Notes: generated by a model from the letters alone, not told the origin. DNA of 49,800 bases from Clostridia bacterium (GCA_017436255.1 JAFSDK010000008.1:1-49800); one strand, 5' to 3'; counted from the first letter of the stretch, positions 15,489-25,326 are shown. Made by a program: numbers and translations.

Positions 15489-18400
15489 ATGGAAAAGTAT
15501 AACATTTTTAATGCTGTTTCGGTTTTTGAATCGGCAGAAAGTAAAAAGAAAATCTTATCGCGAAGCGGTCTTGAACTTGCTGATTTAGAGTGTGACGTTA
15601 TTGACAATAGCGTTATGCAAAAAATTTGTGAAAAGGATTTAACAACTGAGGCGCATTTTATTGAGTGCAAAAAAGTAGTTGATGTTAACCGTTTGCCCGA
15701 AAGGCCCTTAGCATTTTATCAACATAGTAAATCAGGTCTTACAAGACTTCCAAAGGCTCAATTGGGATGCCTTGTTGTATATGAGCGTGTTACTACGGGT
15801 TTTGCTGACATCACAAAAAGAGTTGTCGGCATGGAGCTTTGCGGTTTAGTGCGCTCGGCACAAAATAATATAATTTTATCGGATGATATTTACCCGAGTG
15901 GTATTATTTGCTCTCAACAAATTTATAAAACCTATAATGAGAAGTATGGCGAAAATATGCTTGATAAGTTGGCACTTTTATTTGTGTCAGCAAAAGGTAG
16001 TGTTCGTTTTCGTGGCAGATATCATAAATTAATTAATGAACTTGTATATCAGAACTTTTTATCACCTTTAAAGAAGATTGCTAATGAAAAGGCAATTCAA
16101 CTTTATGCTACAATTGGTGAGCGCGATGGCATTTCTGCTGATCTGCCAAGCAATATAAATCTTGCGGGATATGGTTGCTTTGAAAAGATGTTTATTGATA
16201 CAAATTTTGGTGTGCCGTCAAATCTAACAATAAAAAGATATCTTGCCTTTAGCAAGTTTTTTGCTTTTCGCAGTACAGCATTAATATCAAGTAAACAAGT
16301 TTTAGGAAGAAGTCTTGATGAGATAAGGGGAATAGTTGATAATCTTTTTGCTTGCGGTATTGATCTCATTGTTATGGATACAAAATCGAGCAAAGATGAA
16401 TTATATAAAGCAAAGGCAAACTATATTAAAAATTATTGCGATTTAGTGGCGGCAACCTGTGCGCAGATGAAGTTGCCTGAGCGAAAACTCATTTTTTATC
16501 CGAACTTTACAAGACTTATGAGTTATCAAAGTGATTTTGATTTAGAGTTTGGTGCTGAGATACAAAAACTTGACCAAAATGGAATCGCCTATGACATTTG
16601 TGACGATTTAACTTTTAAAAATATTGCAGGAATTAAAGATGGTAAACTTGTAATTGGCAAATGTACTTATGATAGTGTTGTACTCGCCAATACTGAAAAT
16701 ATTTTATTTGCTACTGCTAAAAAAATGCAGGAACTTTTACAGCAAAAAATTAAATTTTATAGTTATGGCGAGCAATTGCGTCTTATTGATGGTGTAAAAA
16801 GCTCGAGAGTTGAAAGTATTGTTAAGCAGTTTAACCTTGTAAAACAAATTGAAGATATTACGGATGATAAACTTTTTAAATTAAGTAGCTTTGCAAAGTG
16901 CCGTTTTGGAATTTTGCCGGATAAATCGCTGCTTATATTTGCAAGTGGCAGAACCGATGCTGACATCATATTTAAAACAAAGTGTAAAATAGCCGCTGTT
17001 AATCCACTTACGCGCACCAAAACTGAGATAGAGACTCAAAAAAAGCTAGGTAAAAAGTTGGTGTCGCTTAGCGGTACATCACAGTTTATAGAGGTGTTTA
17101 AAGGCAAGAAATTGCTTTATTCAAATTCCGCGGCTGTAGCAATACAAACGGGCGAAATGTTTACACTCGCTAGGGGCACTCAAAATATGTTGCCCCTTAG
17201 TAAGTGTGTCTTCCGCACTGCGCGCGGTCGTTGGAGCGAAGCGGTAAAACTCGGCAGTTTGGGTGAGGCGCTGGTTAAAGCGAAAAATGGCGCAGAATTT
17301 AAATTTGCACTTAAGTGTGAAGAATTTAAAGGTACATGTTCATTATACGTTCCGGAATTTACTGATGCATCGGTTATGGTGAACGGAACTTCAGCCGATA
17401 AAAACAATGGCATGTTTAGTATTTCATCGCTACTAAATAATGGAGATAATGAAATTGTGGTGACTATTCCCAATATAGCTAATAAAATTAGCGAATGCGG
17501 CATGATAGAAAACATTTTTTTAATGGGTGAGTTTGCTGCTCGCGCTTATGGCGATATTATCTATGATACCGATCGTAAAATTTATACTGACGGTAACTTT
17601 GTCTTAACTACTGTTCCCGAGCAGTTAGATATTAATAAGATAAGGGAAAGCGGATTTTGGTACTTTGCAGGTGGTATGGAATTATCCTGTACGGCTTTTG
17701 TAAGCAAAAGGGGCTCGTCGGTTTATAAACTCAAGTTTAGTGAAATGAATGCTCAATTTGTAGACGTTGTGGTAAACGGTATTGAGGTTGGTTACATAGG
17801 TTTTGCCCCGTACGAAATTAACATTGGTGATTATTTGTATGATGGCGAGAATAAAATCACCGTAAAACTTTATGCGCCGGACAATTCTTTAAAAACAAAA
17901 TTAACAGAAAGCGGAGATTATGTGTTTGAGCCATTCGGCTTGGGCGCTAGTAAGATTGACTATGAGTTTATAGAGTTTTGTGGCGTTTCAAAGTCTTACA
18001 ATGTGGGTAATGAAATAAAAACTGCGCTTAATGGTGTTAGTTTTAATATTCAAAACGGTGAATTTATTGTAATTTCAGGACCAAGCGGTTCAGGCAAAAC
18101 AACCCTTTTAAATATGCTTGGCGGTATGGATAAATGTGATGACGGCAATATAGTTATTGACGGCGTCAATATTGGTGAATTTAGTGAAAAACAGTTGTCA
18201 AACTATCGCAGAAATGACATAGGCTTTGTTTTCCAACAGAATAATTTAATTGATGACCTTACAGTACGCGAAAACGTGGCAATTGTGAGCAGAATATCTG
18301 ATGATTCAATTAACGCTAATATTGCGCTTGATGCGGTAGGACTTTTGGATTATGCCGACAGCCTTACGGTAAACCTATCGGCAGGTCAGCAACAACGTGT

Positions 18401-18638
18401 GGTTGTTGCGCGCGCTTTGGCTAAAAATCCCAAGTTGCTATTGTGTGATGAGCCTACCGGCATACTTAATAAGGAAGAAAGTACTGAAATTTTATCGATG
18501 ATTTATGAAACCTGTAAGACAACTAACAAAACAGCCGTTGTTGTAACTAACAACGATGAAATTTGCGCAAAAGCTGACAGGGTAATTAAACTTAAAAACG
18601 GATGTATTGTTGAAAACATCATAAATTTGGAGTGCTAA
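15489..18638 (+). CDS. Glycosidase-like (GH106-like) region fused to an ABC ATPase
   Basis: A 1049-residue protein with two parts. Residues about 1-820 resemble the large clostridial GH106-like glycosyl hydrolases: a helical/TIM-like region (about 150-330), an amidotransferase-like region with KDGKLVIGKCTYDSVVLA (about 384-400), and two galactose-binding-like beta domains (about 600-800, with VDVVVNGIEVGYIGFAPYEI). The expected catalytic acids are not visible. Residues about 825-1049 form a LolD/FtsE-type ATPase with Walker A GPSGSGKTT (864-872), Q-loop Q916, signature LSAGQ (963-967) and Walker B LLLCDEPTG (983-991). The usual H-loop His is Asn (1021). There is no signal peptide, so both parts should be cytoplasmic. 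ATG follows GGGAGG. The partner permease starts 22 bases downstream. The family assignment of the N-terminal part is from memory of conserved patterns; the fusion is seen directly as one unbroken frame. Confidence 0.7.
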   Translation: MEKYNIFNAVSVFESAESKKKILSRSGLELADLECDVIDNSVMQKICEKDLTTEAHFIECKKVVDVNRLPERPLAFYQHSKSGLTRLPKAQLGCLVVYERVTTGFADITKRVVGMELCGLVRSAQNNIILSDDIYPSGIICSQQIYKTYNEKYGENMLDKLALLFVSAKGSVRFRGRYHKLINELVYQNFLSPLKKIANEKAIQLYATIGERDGISADLPSNINLAGYGCFEKMFIDTNFGVPSNLTIKRYLAFSKFFAFRSTALISSKQVLGRSLDEIRGIVDNLFACGIDLIVMDTKSSKDELYKAKANYIKNYCDLVAATCAQMKLPERKLIFYPNFTRLMSYQSDFDLEFGAEIQKLDQNGIAYDICDDLTFKNIAGIKDGKLVIGKCTYDSVVLANTENILFATAKKMQELLQQKIKFYSYGEQLRLIDGVKSSRVESIVKQFNLVKQIEDITDDKLFKLSSFAKCRFGILPDKSLLIFASGRTDADIIFKTKCKIAAVNPLTRTKTEIETQKKLGKKLVSLSGTSQFIEVFKGKKLLYSNSAAVAIQTGEMFTLARGTQNMLPLSKCVFRTARGRWSEAVKLGSLGEALVKAKNGAEFKFALKCEEFKGTCSLYVPEFTDASVMVNGTSADKNNGMFSISSLLNNGDNEIVVTIPNIANKISECGMIENIFLMGEFAARAYGDIIYDTDRKIYTDGNFVLTTVPEQLDINKIRESGFWYFAGGMELSCTAFVSKRGSSVYKLKFSEMNAQFVDVVVNGIEVGYIGFAPYEINIGDYLYDGENKITVKLYAPDNSLKTKLTESGDYVFEPFGLGASKIDYEFIEFCGVSKSYNVGNEIKTALNGVSFNIQNGEFIVISGPSGSGKTTLLNMLGGMDKCDDGNIVIDGVNIGEFSEKQLSNYRRNDIGFVFQQNNLIDDLTVRENVAIVSRISDDSINANIALDAVGLLDYADSLTVNLSAGQQQRVVVARALAKNPKLLLCDEPTGILNKEESTEILSMIYETCKTTNKTAVVVTNNDEICAKADRVIKLKNGCIVENIINLEC

Positions 18639-18660
18639 ACTCTGAAAGGATTGGATCGTA

Positions 18661-21537
18661 ATGAAAAAACGTATCGGTTTTTTGAAAAAAGATATTAAGC
18701 GCAATTTCGGCAGATTTGTTGCCGTATTGTTAGTGATTGCGATTTCGGTTGGTTTTTTAACCGGCCTTGTTTCAATTGCGCCTAATATGGAATATACTGC
18801 CGATAAATATTACGATGAAAATAATTTTTGGGATATAAATATTAAATCAACCCTCGGTTTTACGGCGGAAGATATAGCTGCAATACAAAATGAAAAATAT
18901 GTTGAACAGGCTTGCGGTATTATTAGCGTAGATGCAATGGCTTCGCATAATTTTAAGGGGGACTACCCTGTAAAAATAAATGTTATAGATTTTGATACCG
19001 AGGTATCATCGGGTAAGATGTTGTCACCACCCGTACTTGTTGACGGAAGTTATCCTATTAACTCGACGAGTTGTGTTGTGGTTAGGTCGTATGCCCTTAA
19101 AAACGACGTAAAAATTGGGGATAAGATATATCTTAATTCAGGTGGGGATGTTTTTTCGGAAGTAGCATTCATAGTTACGGGAATTGTTGAAAGTGCTGAG
19201 TTTGCTTCGGGTGATAAGCAGGTTAATGCCTTAGGAAATAATAATCCTACTTTGGCGATATACGTCTCAAAGAGTGTTTATACAGAAACAAATACTTTTA
19301 CAGATGCATTAGTTACGGTTAAAGATGCTGATAAATTGGATGCATTTGGCAAGGATTATGCTGAAAAGATTTGTGACGCTAAACAGAAATTGCAAAAATT
19401 GGCTAAAAAGCGAGAAAAACTCATAAATGATGCTATTGACGACCAACAACAGTCCGAGTTGGGAGATCTACCCTCAGATTTTAACGACTATAAAGAAAGT
19501 TTGCAATCTCAACTTACAGCGCAAAAAAAGTATGTTAATAAACTTAAAGCAGATATTGATAAAAACGAAAAGGATTTAACCAAGAAAAGAAAGGCGCTTG
19601 CTGCGACAAAGACGTCTTTGGACTCGCAGGCTAAAGAGATTGAAGAACTAAAAGCAAAGGGAGAAACCGCAACAGAGGAAGAGAAGAAAAAAATAAGCCA
19701 ATACGAGGCAGCTCTAAAAAAATATAAAGACGATGATGAAGAATTAACACAAAAGGAAAACACACTTAAGGTTGATAAAACAATATACGAGCAGGCAAAA
19801 AAGAGTTATGATAAGAACCTAAAAGAAACTAACAAAGCACTCTCAAATGCTCAAAATCAATATGATGATTATAAGGGACAACAAAAAAATAAACAGATTT
19901 GGTTTATAGCAGATAGAACACACAACGCAGGTTTCTTGGGATTCAAAACAAGTATTGATAAAATTACCACAATAGCGTATATATTCTCAAGTATTTTCTT
20001 TGTTATTGCTTTAGCGGTAGTTTTGGTTATGAACTATCAAAATGCAAAGGACCAAAGCAAGGAAATAGGAATTTTAAAGTCTGCCGGATATACCGATAGA
20101 AAGATTGTAAAAAGGTATATTAATTATTCGTTGAGTATAACCCTGTTAGGCACCGTATTGGGTATTGTAATAGGTATACTTGTGTTGCCGTTATGGATAT
20201 ATAAAGCCTATGATTCTGTGTATTTATTCGGTCCGTTAAAGGTTCTTATTGTGCCTGAGGTAGTTGTACCGATTATAGCATTTATTATTTTGTGTGCGGT
20301 AATTACAGCACGTTTTATTAGACGTAAAAGCCTTGAAAAAACACCTGCAGGTTTGGTTTTAGATAAAAATGTACAAAACGAAAAAAGCGAATTACAAAAG
20401 AAGTTGGAGATATTTGCTTCACGCATTAATGGCGTGTGCAAAAATTTCCTTAACCCCACATTACGTGACGGCAAGCGATTTATTGTAACTGCATTAGGTA
20501 TAGCATGTTGTACGGTATTATTGTTTACCGGATTAGGACTTAAAAATTCGACAGTTAAAATTGATGAATTACAATACGAAAAAATTCAAAAATATGATAT
20601 GTCAATATTCTTGAAAGAGAGTGTCGATTTTTCGGAAGCGGCAACCCTTAAAAAGATTCTTGGAAACAAGGATGCCATTAACGTATATTCACCCGTATAT
20701 AGTGAAACGGTTACCTATACTAGCGGCAATAATGAAACGCTAAGCATTGTAGTACCGCTTGAACAAAAATCATTTAATAAACTTGTTTACTTAAAAGCAC
20801 GTTGGCGTAAAAAACCGATTGATCTTAACCAAAAAGGCGTTGTATTAAGCAGAAATACCGCAATTGCGTTTGGTGTTAAAGTTGGGGATACATTGAGTTT
20901 GAGAACGTCTTCAGGCGTTTTAACAAAATTAAAGGTAGGCGCTATTACCAAAAACTACGTGGGTAATTTTATTTACGTGTCTCCAGCCGCATATAAAAAG
21001 GCTATTGGAAGTTCTGCGAAGGCTAATTGTTTAATCGTTGACTGTGCCAAAGAATTTAAACAAGACAAGTTTGAACAGTCGATTAAAAATACAGGTCTTG
21101 TTAAAAATTCAGTCTATGTGGCTAATACTGCTGTTTCCGTAGAACAAAGAATGGAAAATATTAAAGGAATTATTCAATTTGTAATTTTGGCGTCTATTAT
21201 TTTTAACTTTATAGTTACATACTTTTTAATAGATATAAACCTTTCAAGTCGTAAAGGTTATATGGCTGCATTAAAGGAGGTAGGCTTTACACTAAGAGAA
21301 AGTGTGCCTTATTTGTGTACAGAAATTGCGGTATCGGCATTAATTGGTATAATTGCCGGATTGATATTTGGCACTTTGTTGCACTTTATAATAGTGTTCA
21401 CCTACAATACCGCAGATATAATGCTAATCAGAAGTATAAACGTTATGACTTTTATATGGACAACGGTTGTTTCTGTTTTAGCGGTAGTGGTAGGTACTTT
21501 AGCGGCATTTGCTAAGATTAAAATTAAAGAAAAATAA
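18661..21537 (+). CDS. FtsX-type ABC permease with long coiled coil
   Basis: A 958-residue membrane protein and the evident permease for the ATPase encoded just upstream. The first helix spans about residues 18-40. An extracytoplasmic domain follows (about 41-230), then about 170 residues of charged heptad-like coiled coil (about 232-405, rich in K, E and Q). Three helices of a first FtsX module come next (about 432-555, with KEIGILKSAGYTDRKIV), then a fifth helix near 595-615, a second extracytoplasmic domain, and a final three-helix FtsX module (about 835 to the end, with GYMAALKEVGFTLRES). This is a type VII ABC layout. The extracellular coiled coil may act as a mechanical lever on a cell-wall or secreted partner. 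The substrate is unknown. The start is ATG behind GAAAGGA. Confidence 0.82.
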   Translation: MKKRIGFLKKDIKRNFGRFVAVLLVIAISVGFLTGLVSIAPNMEYTADKYYDENNFWDINIKSTLGFTAEDIAAIQNEKYVEQACGIISVDAMASHNFKGDYPVKINVIDFDTEVSSGKMLSPPVLVDGSYPINSTSCVVVRSYALKNDVKIGDKIYLNSGGDVFSEVAFIVTGIVESAEFASGDKQVNALGNNNPTLAIYVSKSVYTETNTFTDALVTVKDADKLDAFGKDYAEKICDAKQKLQKLAKKREKLINDAIDDQQQSELGDLPSDFNDYKESLQSQLTAQKKYVNKLKADIDKNEKDLTKKRKALAATKTSLDSQAKEIEELKAKGETATEEEKKKISQYEAALKKYKDDDEELTQKENTLKVDKTIYEQAKKSYDKNLKETNKALSNAQNQYDDYKGQQKNKQIWFIADRTHNAGFLGFKTSIDKITTIAYIFSSIFFVIALAVVLVMNYQNAKDQSKEIGILKSAGYTDRKIVKRYINYSLSITLLGTVLGIVIGILVLPLWIYKAYDSVYLFGPLKVLIVPEVVVPIIAFIILCAVITARFIRRKSLEKTPAGLVLDKNVQNEKSELQKKLEIFASRINGVCKNFLNPTLRDGKRFIVTALGIACCTVLLFTGLGLKNSTVKIDELQYEKIQKYDMSIFLKESVDFSEAATLKKILGNKDAINVYSPVYSETVTYTSGNNETLSIVVPLEQKSFNKLVYLKARWRKKPIDLNQKGVVLSRNTAIAFGVKVGDTLSLRTSSGVLTKLKVGAITKNYVGNFIYVSPAAYKKAIGSSAKANCLIVDCAKEFKQDKFEQSIKNTGLVKNSVYVANTAVSVEQRMENIKGIIQFVILASIIFNFIVTYFLIDINLSSRKGYMAALKEVGFTLRESVPYLCTEIAVSALIGIIAGLIFGTLLHFIIVFTYNTADIMLIRSINVMTFIWTTVVSVLAVVVGTLAAFAKIKIKEK

Positions 21538-21563
21538 AAAAAGACCGCCTTAAAGGGCGGTCT
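21529..21563 (-). terminator. acpP terminator
   Basis: AGACCGCC (21542-21549) pairs with GGCGGTCT (21556-21563). On the minus strand the stem is followed by a long T-run, so it ends the acpP transcript. On the plus strand no T-run follows, so it may only slow read-through from the permease gene. Confidence 0.8.
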
Positions 21564-21575
21564 AAAATGAAAAGA

Positions 21576-21806
21576 TTATTTCTTGTTAGCCTCTATGTAC
21601 TTAACAAGATCTCCAATGGTCTTAATGTTTTCAATTTCTTCGTCAGGAATTTCAACATCGAACTCATCTTCGATTGTCATAAGTAATTCAACAACATCAA
21701 GACTATCTGCGCCGAGGTCTGCGGCAATGTCAGATTCCATTGTCATACTATCTGCGGCTGCATCAAGTTGATCTGCAAGTATTTCTTTAATTCTTTCGTA
21801 AACCAT
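21576..21806 (-). CDS. acpP: Acyl carrier protein
   Basis: A 76-residue acyl carrier protein that carries growing fatty acids on a phosphopantetheine arm. The modification serine is in GADSLDVVELLM, the strict ACP motif, and helix II/III acidic residues follow (IEDEFDVEIPDEE). The start is ATG 21806 behind AGGAGG; an upstream in-frame ATG at 21854 has no such site. It has its own consensus promoter (21889-21917) and terminator, and no other fatty-acid gene is adjacent. Confidence 0.96.
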   Translation of the reverse strand: MVYERIKEILADQLDAAADSMTMESDIAADLGADSLDVVELLMTIEDEFDVEIPDEEIENIKTIGDLVKYIEANKK

Positions 21807-21888
21807 ATTTAAATCCTCCTGAGATTTCTTAATATTGCGATCTAAAAGATGCAATGTTTAAAGAATATAAAAAATATCCTTATATAGA

Positions 21889-21917
21889 ATAATATGTATA
21901 AAAGGTTAATTTGTCAA
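21889..21917 (-). promoter_or_regulatory. acpP promoter
   Basis: On the minus strand a perfect TTGACA (21912-21917) and TATTAT (21889-21894) are spaced by 17 bases. The resulting leader is about 75 bases. Confidence 0.8.
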
Positions 21918-21950
21918 CAGTTTTATTATTTTTTAAAAAGGTGATTGCTC

Positions 21951-23039
21951 TTGATTTCAAGTTTTGGCAATAAAATACGTATTGCAATTTCGGGCGAAAG
22001 TCACGGTCCTTATATTGAGGCAGTGCTTTCAGGTATTCCTGCGGGTGAGAAAATTGATATAGATGAAATAGCGGTTCAAATGTCCCGTCGCGCGCCCGGT
22101 AAAGATAAAACCTCAACACCGCGTAAAGAGGCTGATGTGCCACAATTTGTTTCCGGCCTTGACGGTGGTGTTACAACGGGTGAAGATATACGTATCGTAA
22201 TTGAAAACACTAATACACATTCACAGGATTATAATAATTTAAAATTCACACCGCGACCATCTCATGCAGATTATCCCGCTTACGTTAAATATAAGGGCGA
22301 AGCCGATATGCGCGGCAGCGGACATTTTTCAGGGCGCTTAACTGCGCCACTTACTGCGGCTGGTGCGGTATGCAAACAAATCCTTGCAAGACGTGGTATT
22401 ACGGTTGGTGGTCATATCTATAATATAGGTGACGTTTTTGATATAGCCTTTAATGGTGCGACGGTAGATGCTAATATACTGAATGGGCTATCAAGCAGGT
22501 ATTTTTCTACATTGTCATCTGATGCCGAAAAGGAAATGCGTGAGTATATTCTTGACGCCGCAAATGACGGCGACAGTATAGGCGGATGTGTAGAGGTAGC
22601 GGTTACAGGTATGCCGGTTGGCATTGGTAACCATATGTTTGGCGGTGTTGAAAATATTATATCAAGCGTAGTTTACGGCGTGCCTGCCGTAAAGGGCGTA
22701 TCGTTCGGCGCAGGTTTTGATTTTGCATTTCTTAGAGGTAGCGAGGCTAACGACCCATATTATTATGATAATGGTACGGTTAAAACGGCTACCAATAACT
22801 GCGGCGGTATAGTTGGTGGTATGACAACGGGTATGCCTATTATAGTAAAAGCGGCATTAAAACCAACCCCGTCAATTTTTAAAGAACAAAACACTGTAGA
22901 CCTTATTAGTGGACAGGATACTATATTAAAGGTTAATGGACGCCACGACCCCTGTATTGTACCACGTGCACTGCCTGCGGTTGAGGCGGCGGTAGCAATA
23001 GCTATAACAATGTTATTAGCGGAAGATAATGCACTGTAA
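21951..23039 (+). CDS. aroC: Chorismate synthase
   Basis: About 362 residues of chorismate synthase, the flavin-dependent last step of the shikimate pathway (EPSP to chorismate). Family signatures are all present: GESHGPYIEAVLSGIPAG near the start, RGSGHFSGRLTAPLTAAGA in the middle, NNCGGIVGGMTTG, and GRHDPCIVPRALP near the end. No ATG fits the N-terminus. TTG at 21951 is best placed behind AAGGTGAT, with a second in-frame TTG at 21945. It is divergent from acpP, and proS follows with its own promoter. No other aro gene is in the window. Confidence 0.93.
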   Translation: MISSFGNKIRIAISGESHGPYIEAVLSGIPAGEKIDIDEIAVQMSRRAPGKDKTSTPRKEADVPQFVSGLDGGVTTGEDIRIVIENTNTHSQDYNNLKFTPRPSHADYPAYVKYKGEADMRGSGHFSGRLTAPLTAAGAVCKQILARRGITVGGHIYNIGDVFDIAFNGATVDANILNGLSSRYFSTLSSDAEKEMREYILDAANDGDSIGGCVEVAVTGMPVGIGNHMFGGVENIISSVVYGVPAVKGVSFGAGFDFAFLRGSEANDPYYYDNGTVKTATNNCGGIVGGMTTGMPIIVKAALKPTPSIFKEQNTVDLISGQDTILKVNGRHDPCIVPRALPAVEAAVAIAITMLLAEDNAL

Positions 23040-23043
23040 AGTG

Positions 23044-23072
23044 TTGCAAAATATAAAACAGTTTATTATAAT
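23044..23072 (+). promoter_or_regulatory. proS promoter
   Basis: TTGCAA (23044-23049) and TATAAT (23067-23072) are spaced by 17 bases and begin 5 bases after the aroC stop codon. Confidence 0.75.
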
Positions 23073-23090
23073 GAATTTTGGTGATAAAAA

Positions 23091-24524
23091 ATGGCAAAAG
23101 AAAAATTAGTTAAAGAAATTACGGCAATGGATGAAGATTTTGCGAAATGGTACACCGACGTTGTATCAAAGGCGGAGCTTATGGATTATTCATCGGTTAA
23201 GGGATGTATGATTATCCGTCCTTACGGTTATGCTATTTGGGAGAATATTCAGTCAATACTCAACTCAATGTTTAAGGCTACAGGACACGAAAACGTGTAT
23301 ATGCCTATGTTCATTCCTGAGAGTTTACTTCAAAAGGAGAAAGACCACGTTGAAGGCTTTGCTCCCGAAGTTGCTTGGGTAACACACGGCGGTAACGAAA
23401 AGTTAGAAGAGCGTTTCTGTGTGCGCCCCACGTCAGAAACATTGTTCTGTGACCACTATAAAGATATTATACAGTCTTACAGAGATTTACCGAAACTTTA
23501 TAACCAGTGGTGCAGTGTTGTTCGTTGGGAAAAGACAACACGTCCTTTCTTGCGCTCACGTGAATTCTTGTGGCAAGAGGGTCATACCATTCACGCTACT
23601 GCAGAAGAAGCTCAGGCCGAAACAGTACAGATGTTAAACGTTTATGCTGATTTTGCTGAGAATTATCTTGCTATTCCTGTTGTTAAGGGCGTTAAGACCG
23701 AGAAAGAAAGATTTGCAGGTGCAGAAAACACCTATACAATTGAAGCGCTTATGCATGATGGTAAGGCGCTTCAAAGTGCAACGTCTCACTATTTTGGCGA
23801 TGGCTTTGCAAAGGCGTTTGGCATACAGTATACCGATAAGGATAATAAACTCACACATCCGTTCCAGACCTCTTGGGGTTGCACAACTCGTTTAATTGGT
23901 GCGGTAATTATGACACACGGTGACGATAATGGTCTTGTGTTGCCGCCAGCTATTGCGCCTACACAGTTAATAGTTATTCCTATTGCAACACATAAGGCCG
24001 GTGTTACCGAAAAGGCAACCGAGATTTATGAGAAGGTTAATAAAATTTGCCGCGCAAAAATCGACCTTGGCGAGCAATCACCGGGTTGGAAGTTTGCAGA
24101 ATATGAAATGAAGGGTGTACCGCTTCGTCTTGAACTTGGTCCCAGAGATATTGAAAATAATCAGTGTGTTATTTGTAGAAGAGATAACGGCGAAAAGATT
24201 GTTGTATCACTTGACGAACTTGAAGATAAGATTTCTCAGTTGTTGGCCGCTGTTCACGAGGGTATGTTTAATAAAGCGTTAGAACGCAGAAATCAAATGA
24301 CGTATGATGCACATAATAGTGAGGAAATGAAGGAGATTGCTGATAACAAACCCGGCTTTATACGCGCTATGTGGTGTGGTGAACGTGAGTGTGAAGATGC
24401 ACTTAAAGAGAGTGTTGGCGTAACTTCAAGATGCATTCCCTTTAATGAAGAGCAGTTGTCTGATACATGTGTATGCTGCGGTAAACCCGCTAAGCACATG
24501 CTTTATTGGGGTAAGGCATATTAA
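23091..24524 (+). CDS. proS: Prolyl-tRNA synthetase (archaeal/eukaryal type)
   Basis: A 477-residue class II aminoacyl-tRNA synthetase that charges tRNA-Pro. Motif 2 is visible in [20 protein letters not shown] and motif 3 lies around GADR-like positions after [13 protein letters not shown]. It is the short type without the editing insertion of the bacterial enzyme, and it ends in a small cysteine-bearing domain (MWCGEREC ... CVCCGKP) followed by a C-terminal Tyr. Many Clostridia use this archaeal-type enzyme. The start is ATG 23091. The leader is very short (about 10-15 bases after the -10) and the ribosome binding site is weak (TTGGTGA). The NagD-like gene follows 17 bases later. Confidence 0.94.
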   Translation: MAKEKLVKEITAMDEDFAKWYTDVVSKAELMDYSSVKGCMIIRPYGYAIWENIQSILNSMFKATGHENVYMPMFIPESLLQKEKDHVEGFAPEVAWVTHGGNEKLEERFCVRPTSETLFCDHYKDIIQSYRDLPKLYNQWCSVVRWEKTTRPFLRSREFLWQEGHTIHATAEEAQAETVQMLNVYADFAENYLAIPVVKGVKTEKERFAGAENTYTIEALMHDGKALQSATSHYFGDGFAKAFGIQYTDKDNKLTHPFQTSWGCTTRLIGAVIMTHGDDNGLVLPPAIAPTQLIVIPIATHKAGVTEKATEIYEKVNKICRAKIDLGEQSPGWKFAEYEMKGVPLRLELGPRDIENNQCVICRRDNGEKIVVSLDELEDKISQLLAAVHEGMFNKALERRNQMTYDAHNSEEMKEIADNKPGFIRAMWCGERECEDALKESVGVTSRCIPFNEEQLSDTCVCCGKPAKHMLYWGKAY

Positions 24525-24541
24525 TAAAACGGAGATATATT

Positions 24542-25321
24542 ATGCTTGAACTTATAAGAGGAAAAGAAGGCTTTATATGTGATATGGATGGTGTTATCTA
24601 CCATGGTAATCAGTTGTTGCCTTCGGCTAAAAAATTTGTTGATTGGTTAAAAAAAGAAAACAAAAAATTCTTGTTTTTAACAAACAGCAGTGAACGTTCA
24701 CGTCTTGAACTTCATCAGAAGTTGCTTAGGATGGGTCTTGACGTAGATGAGGAACATTTTTACACCTCAGCGCTTGCTACGGCCCACTTTTTAGCAAAGC
24801 AGTCACCGGGATGTTCGGTTTACTGCATTGGTGAGGCGGGTCTTCACAATGCTCTTTACGAAGCCGGTCTTAGCATGAATGACGTTAACCCCGATTACGT
24901 TGTAGTGGGTGAAACGCAAAATTATAATTATGCTAATATTAGCAAGGCGGTTAAACTTGTTATGAACGGAGCTAAACTTATAGGTACAAATCCTGACCTT
25001 ACGGGTCCATCTGAGGGGAATGTGATAGTGCCTGCCTGTGCGGCTTTAATTTCTCCCATAGAAATTGCAACCGGCAAAAAGGCTTATTTCTTGGGCAAAC
25101 CCAATCCGCTTATGATGCGTACAGGTATTCAACTTCTCGGTTGCAGCCCTAAAAATGCCGCCGTTATCGGTGACCGAATGGATACCGATATTATAGCAGG
25201 GGTTGAGTCCGGCACAAGTACTGTGCTTGTGCTGTCAGGTGTTTCTACCAGAGAAACGGTAAACGAATTCCCATATAGACCAACTATTATACTTGACGAC
25301 GTTGGTTGTATAGCTGAATAA
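24542..25321 (+). CDS. HAD-IIA family phosphatase (NagD-like)
   Basis: A 259-residue HAD hydrolase of the NagD/4-nitrophenylphosphatase group. Motif I is CDMDGVIYHGNQ, motif II LTNSSERSR, and motif IV VIGDRMDTDIIAGVESG. The C2-type cap domain lies between motifs II and III. Members dephosphorylate small phosphate esters such as nucleotides or sugar phosphates, and some clean up damaged metabolites. The exact substrate is not visible. The start is ATG 24542 behind ACGGAGA. It is probably co-transcribed with proS, and a strong terminator follows. Confidence 0.88.
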   Translation: MLELIRGKEGFICDMDGVIYHGNQLLPSAKKFVDWLKKENKKFLFLTNSSERSRLELHQKLLRMGLDVDEEHFYTSALATAHFLAKQSPGCSVYCIGEAGLHNALYEAGLSMNDVNPDYVVVGETQNYNYANISKAVKLVMNGAKLIGTNPDLTGPSEGNVIVPACAALISPIEIATGKKAYFLGKPNPLMMRTGIQLLGCSPKNAAVIGDRMDTDIIAGVESGTSTVLVLSGVSTRETVNEFPYRPTIILDDVGCIAE

Positions 25322-25326
25322 TTAAT

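Noticed and set aside
23644-23895. 83-codon plus-strand frame inside proS
   Set aside because: Shifted frame within a certain gene, with no independent signals.
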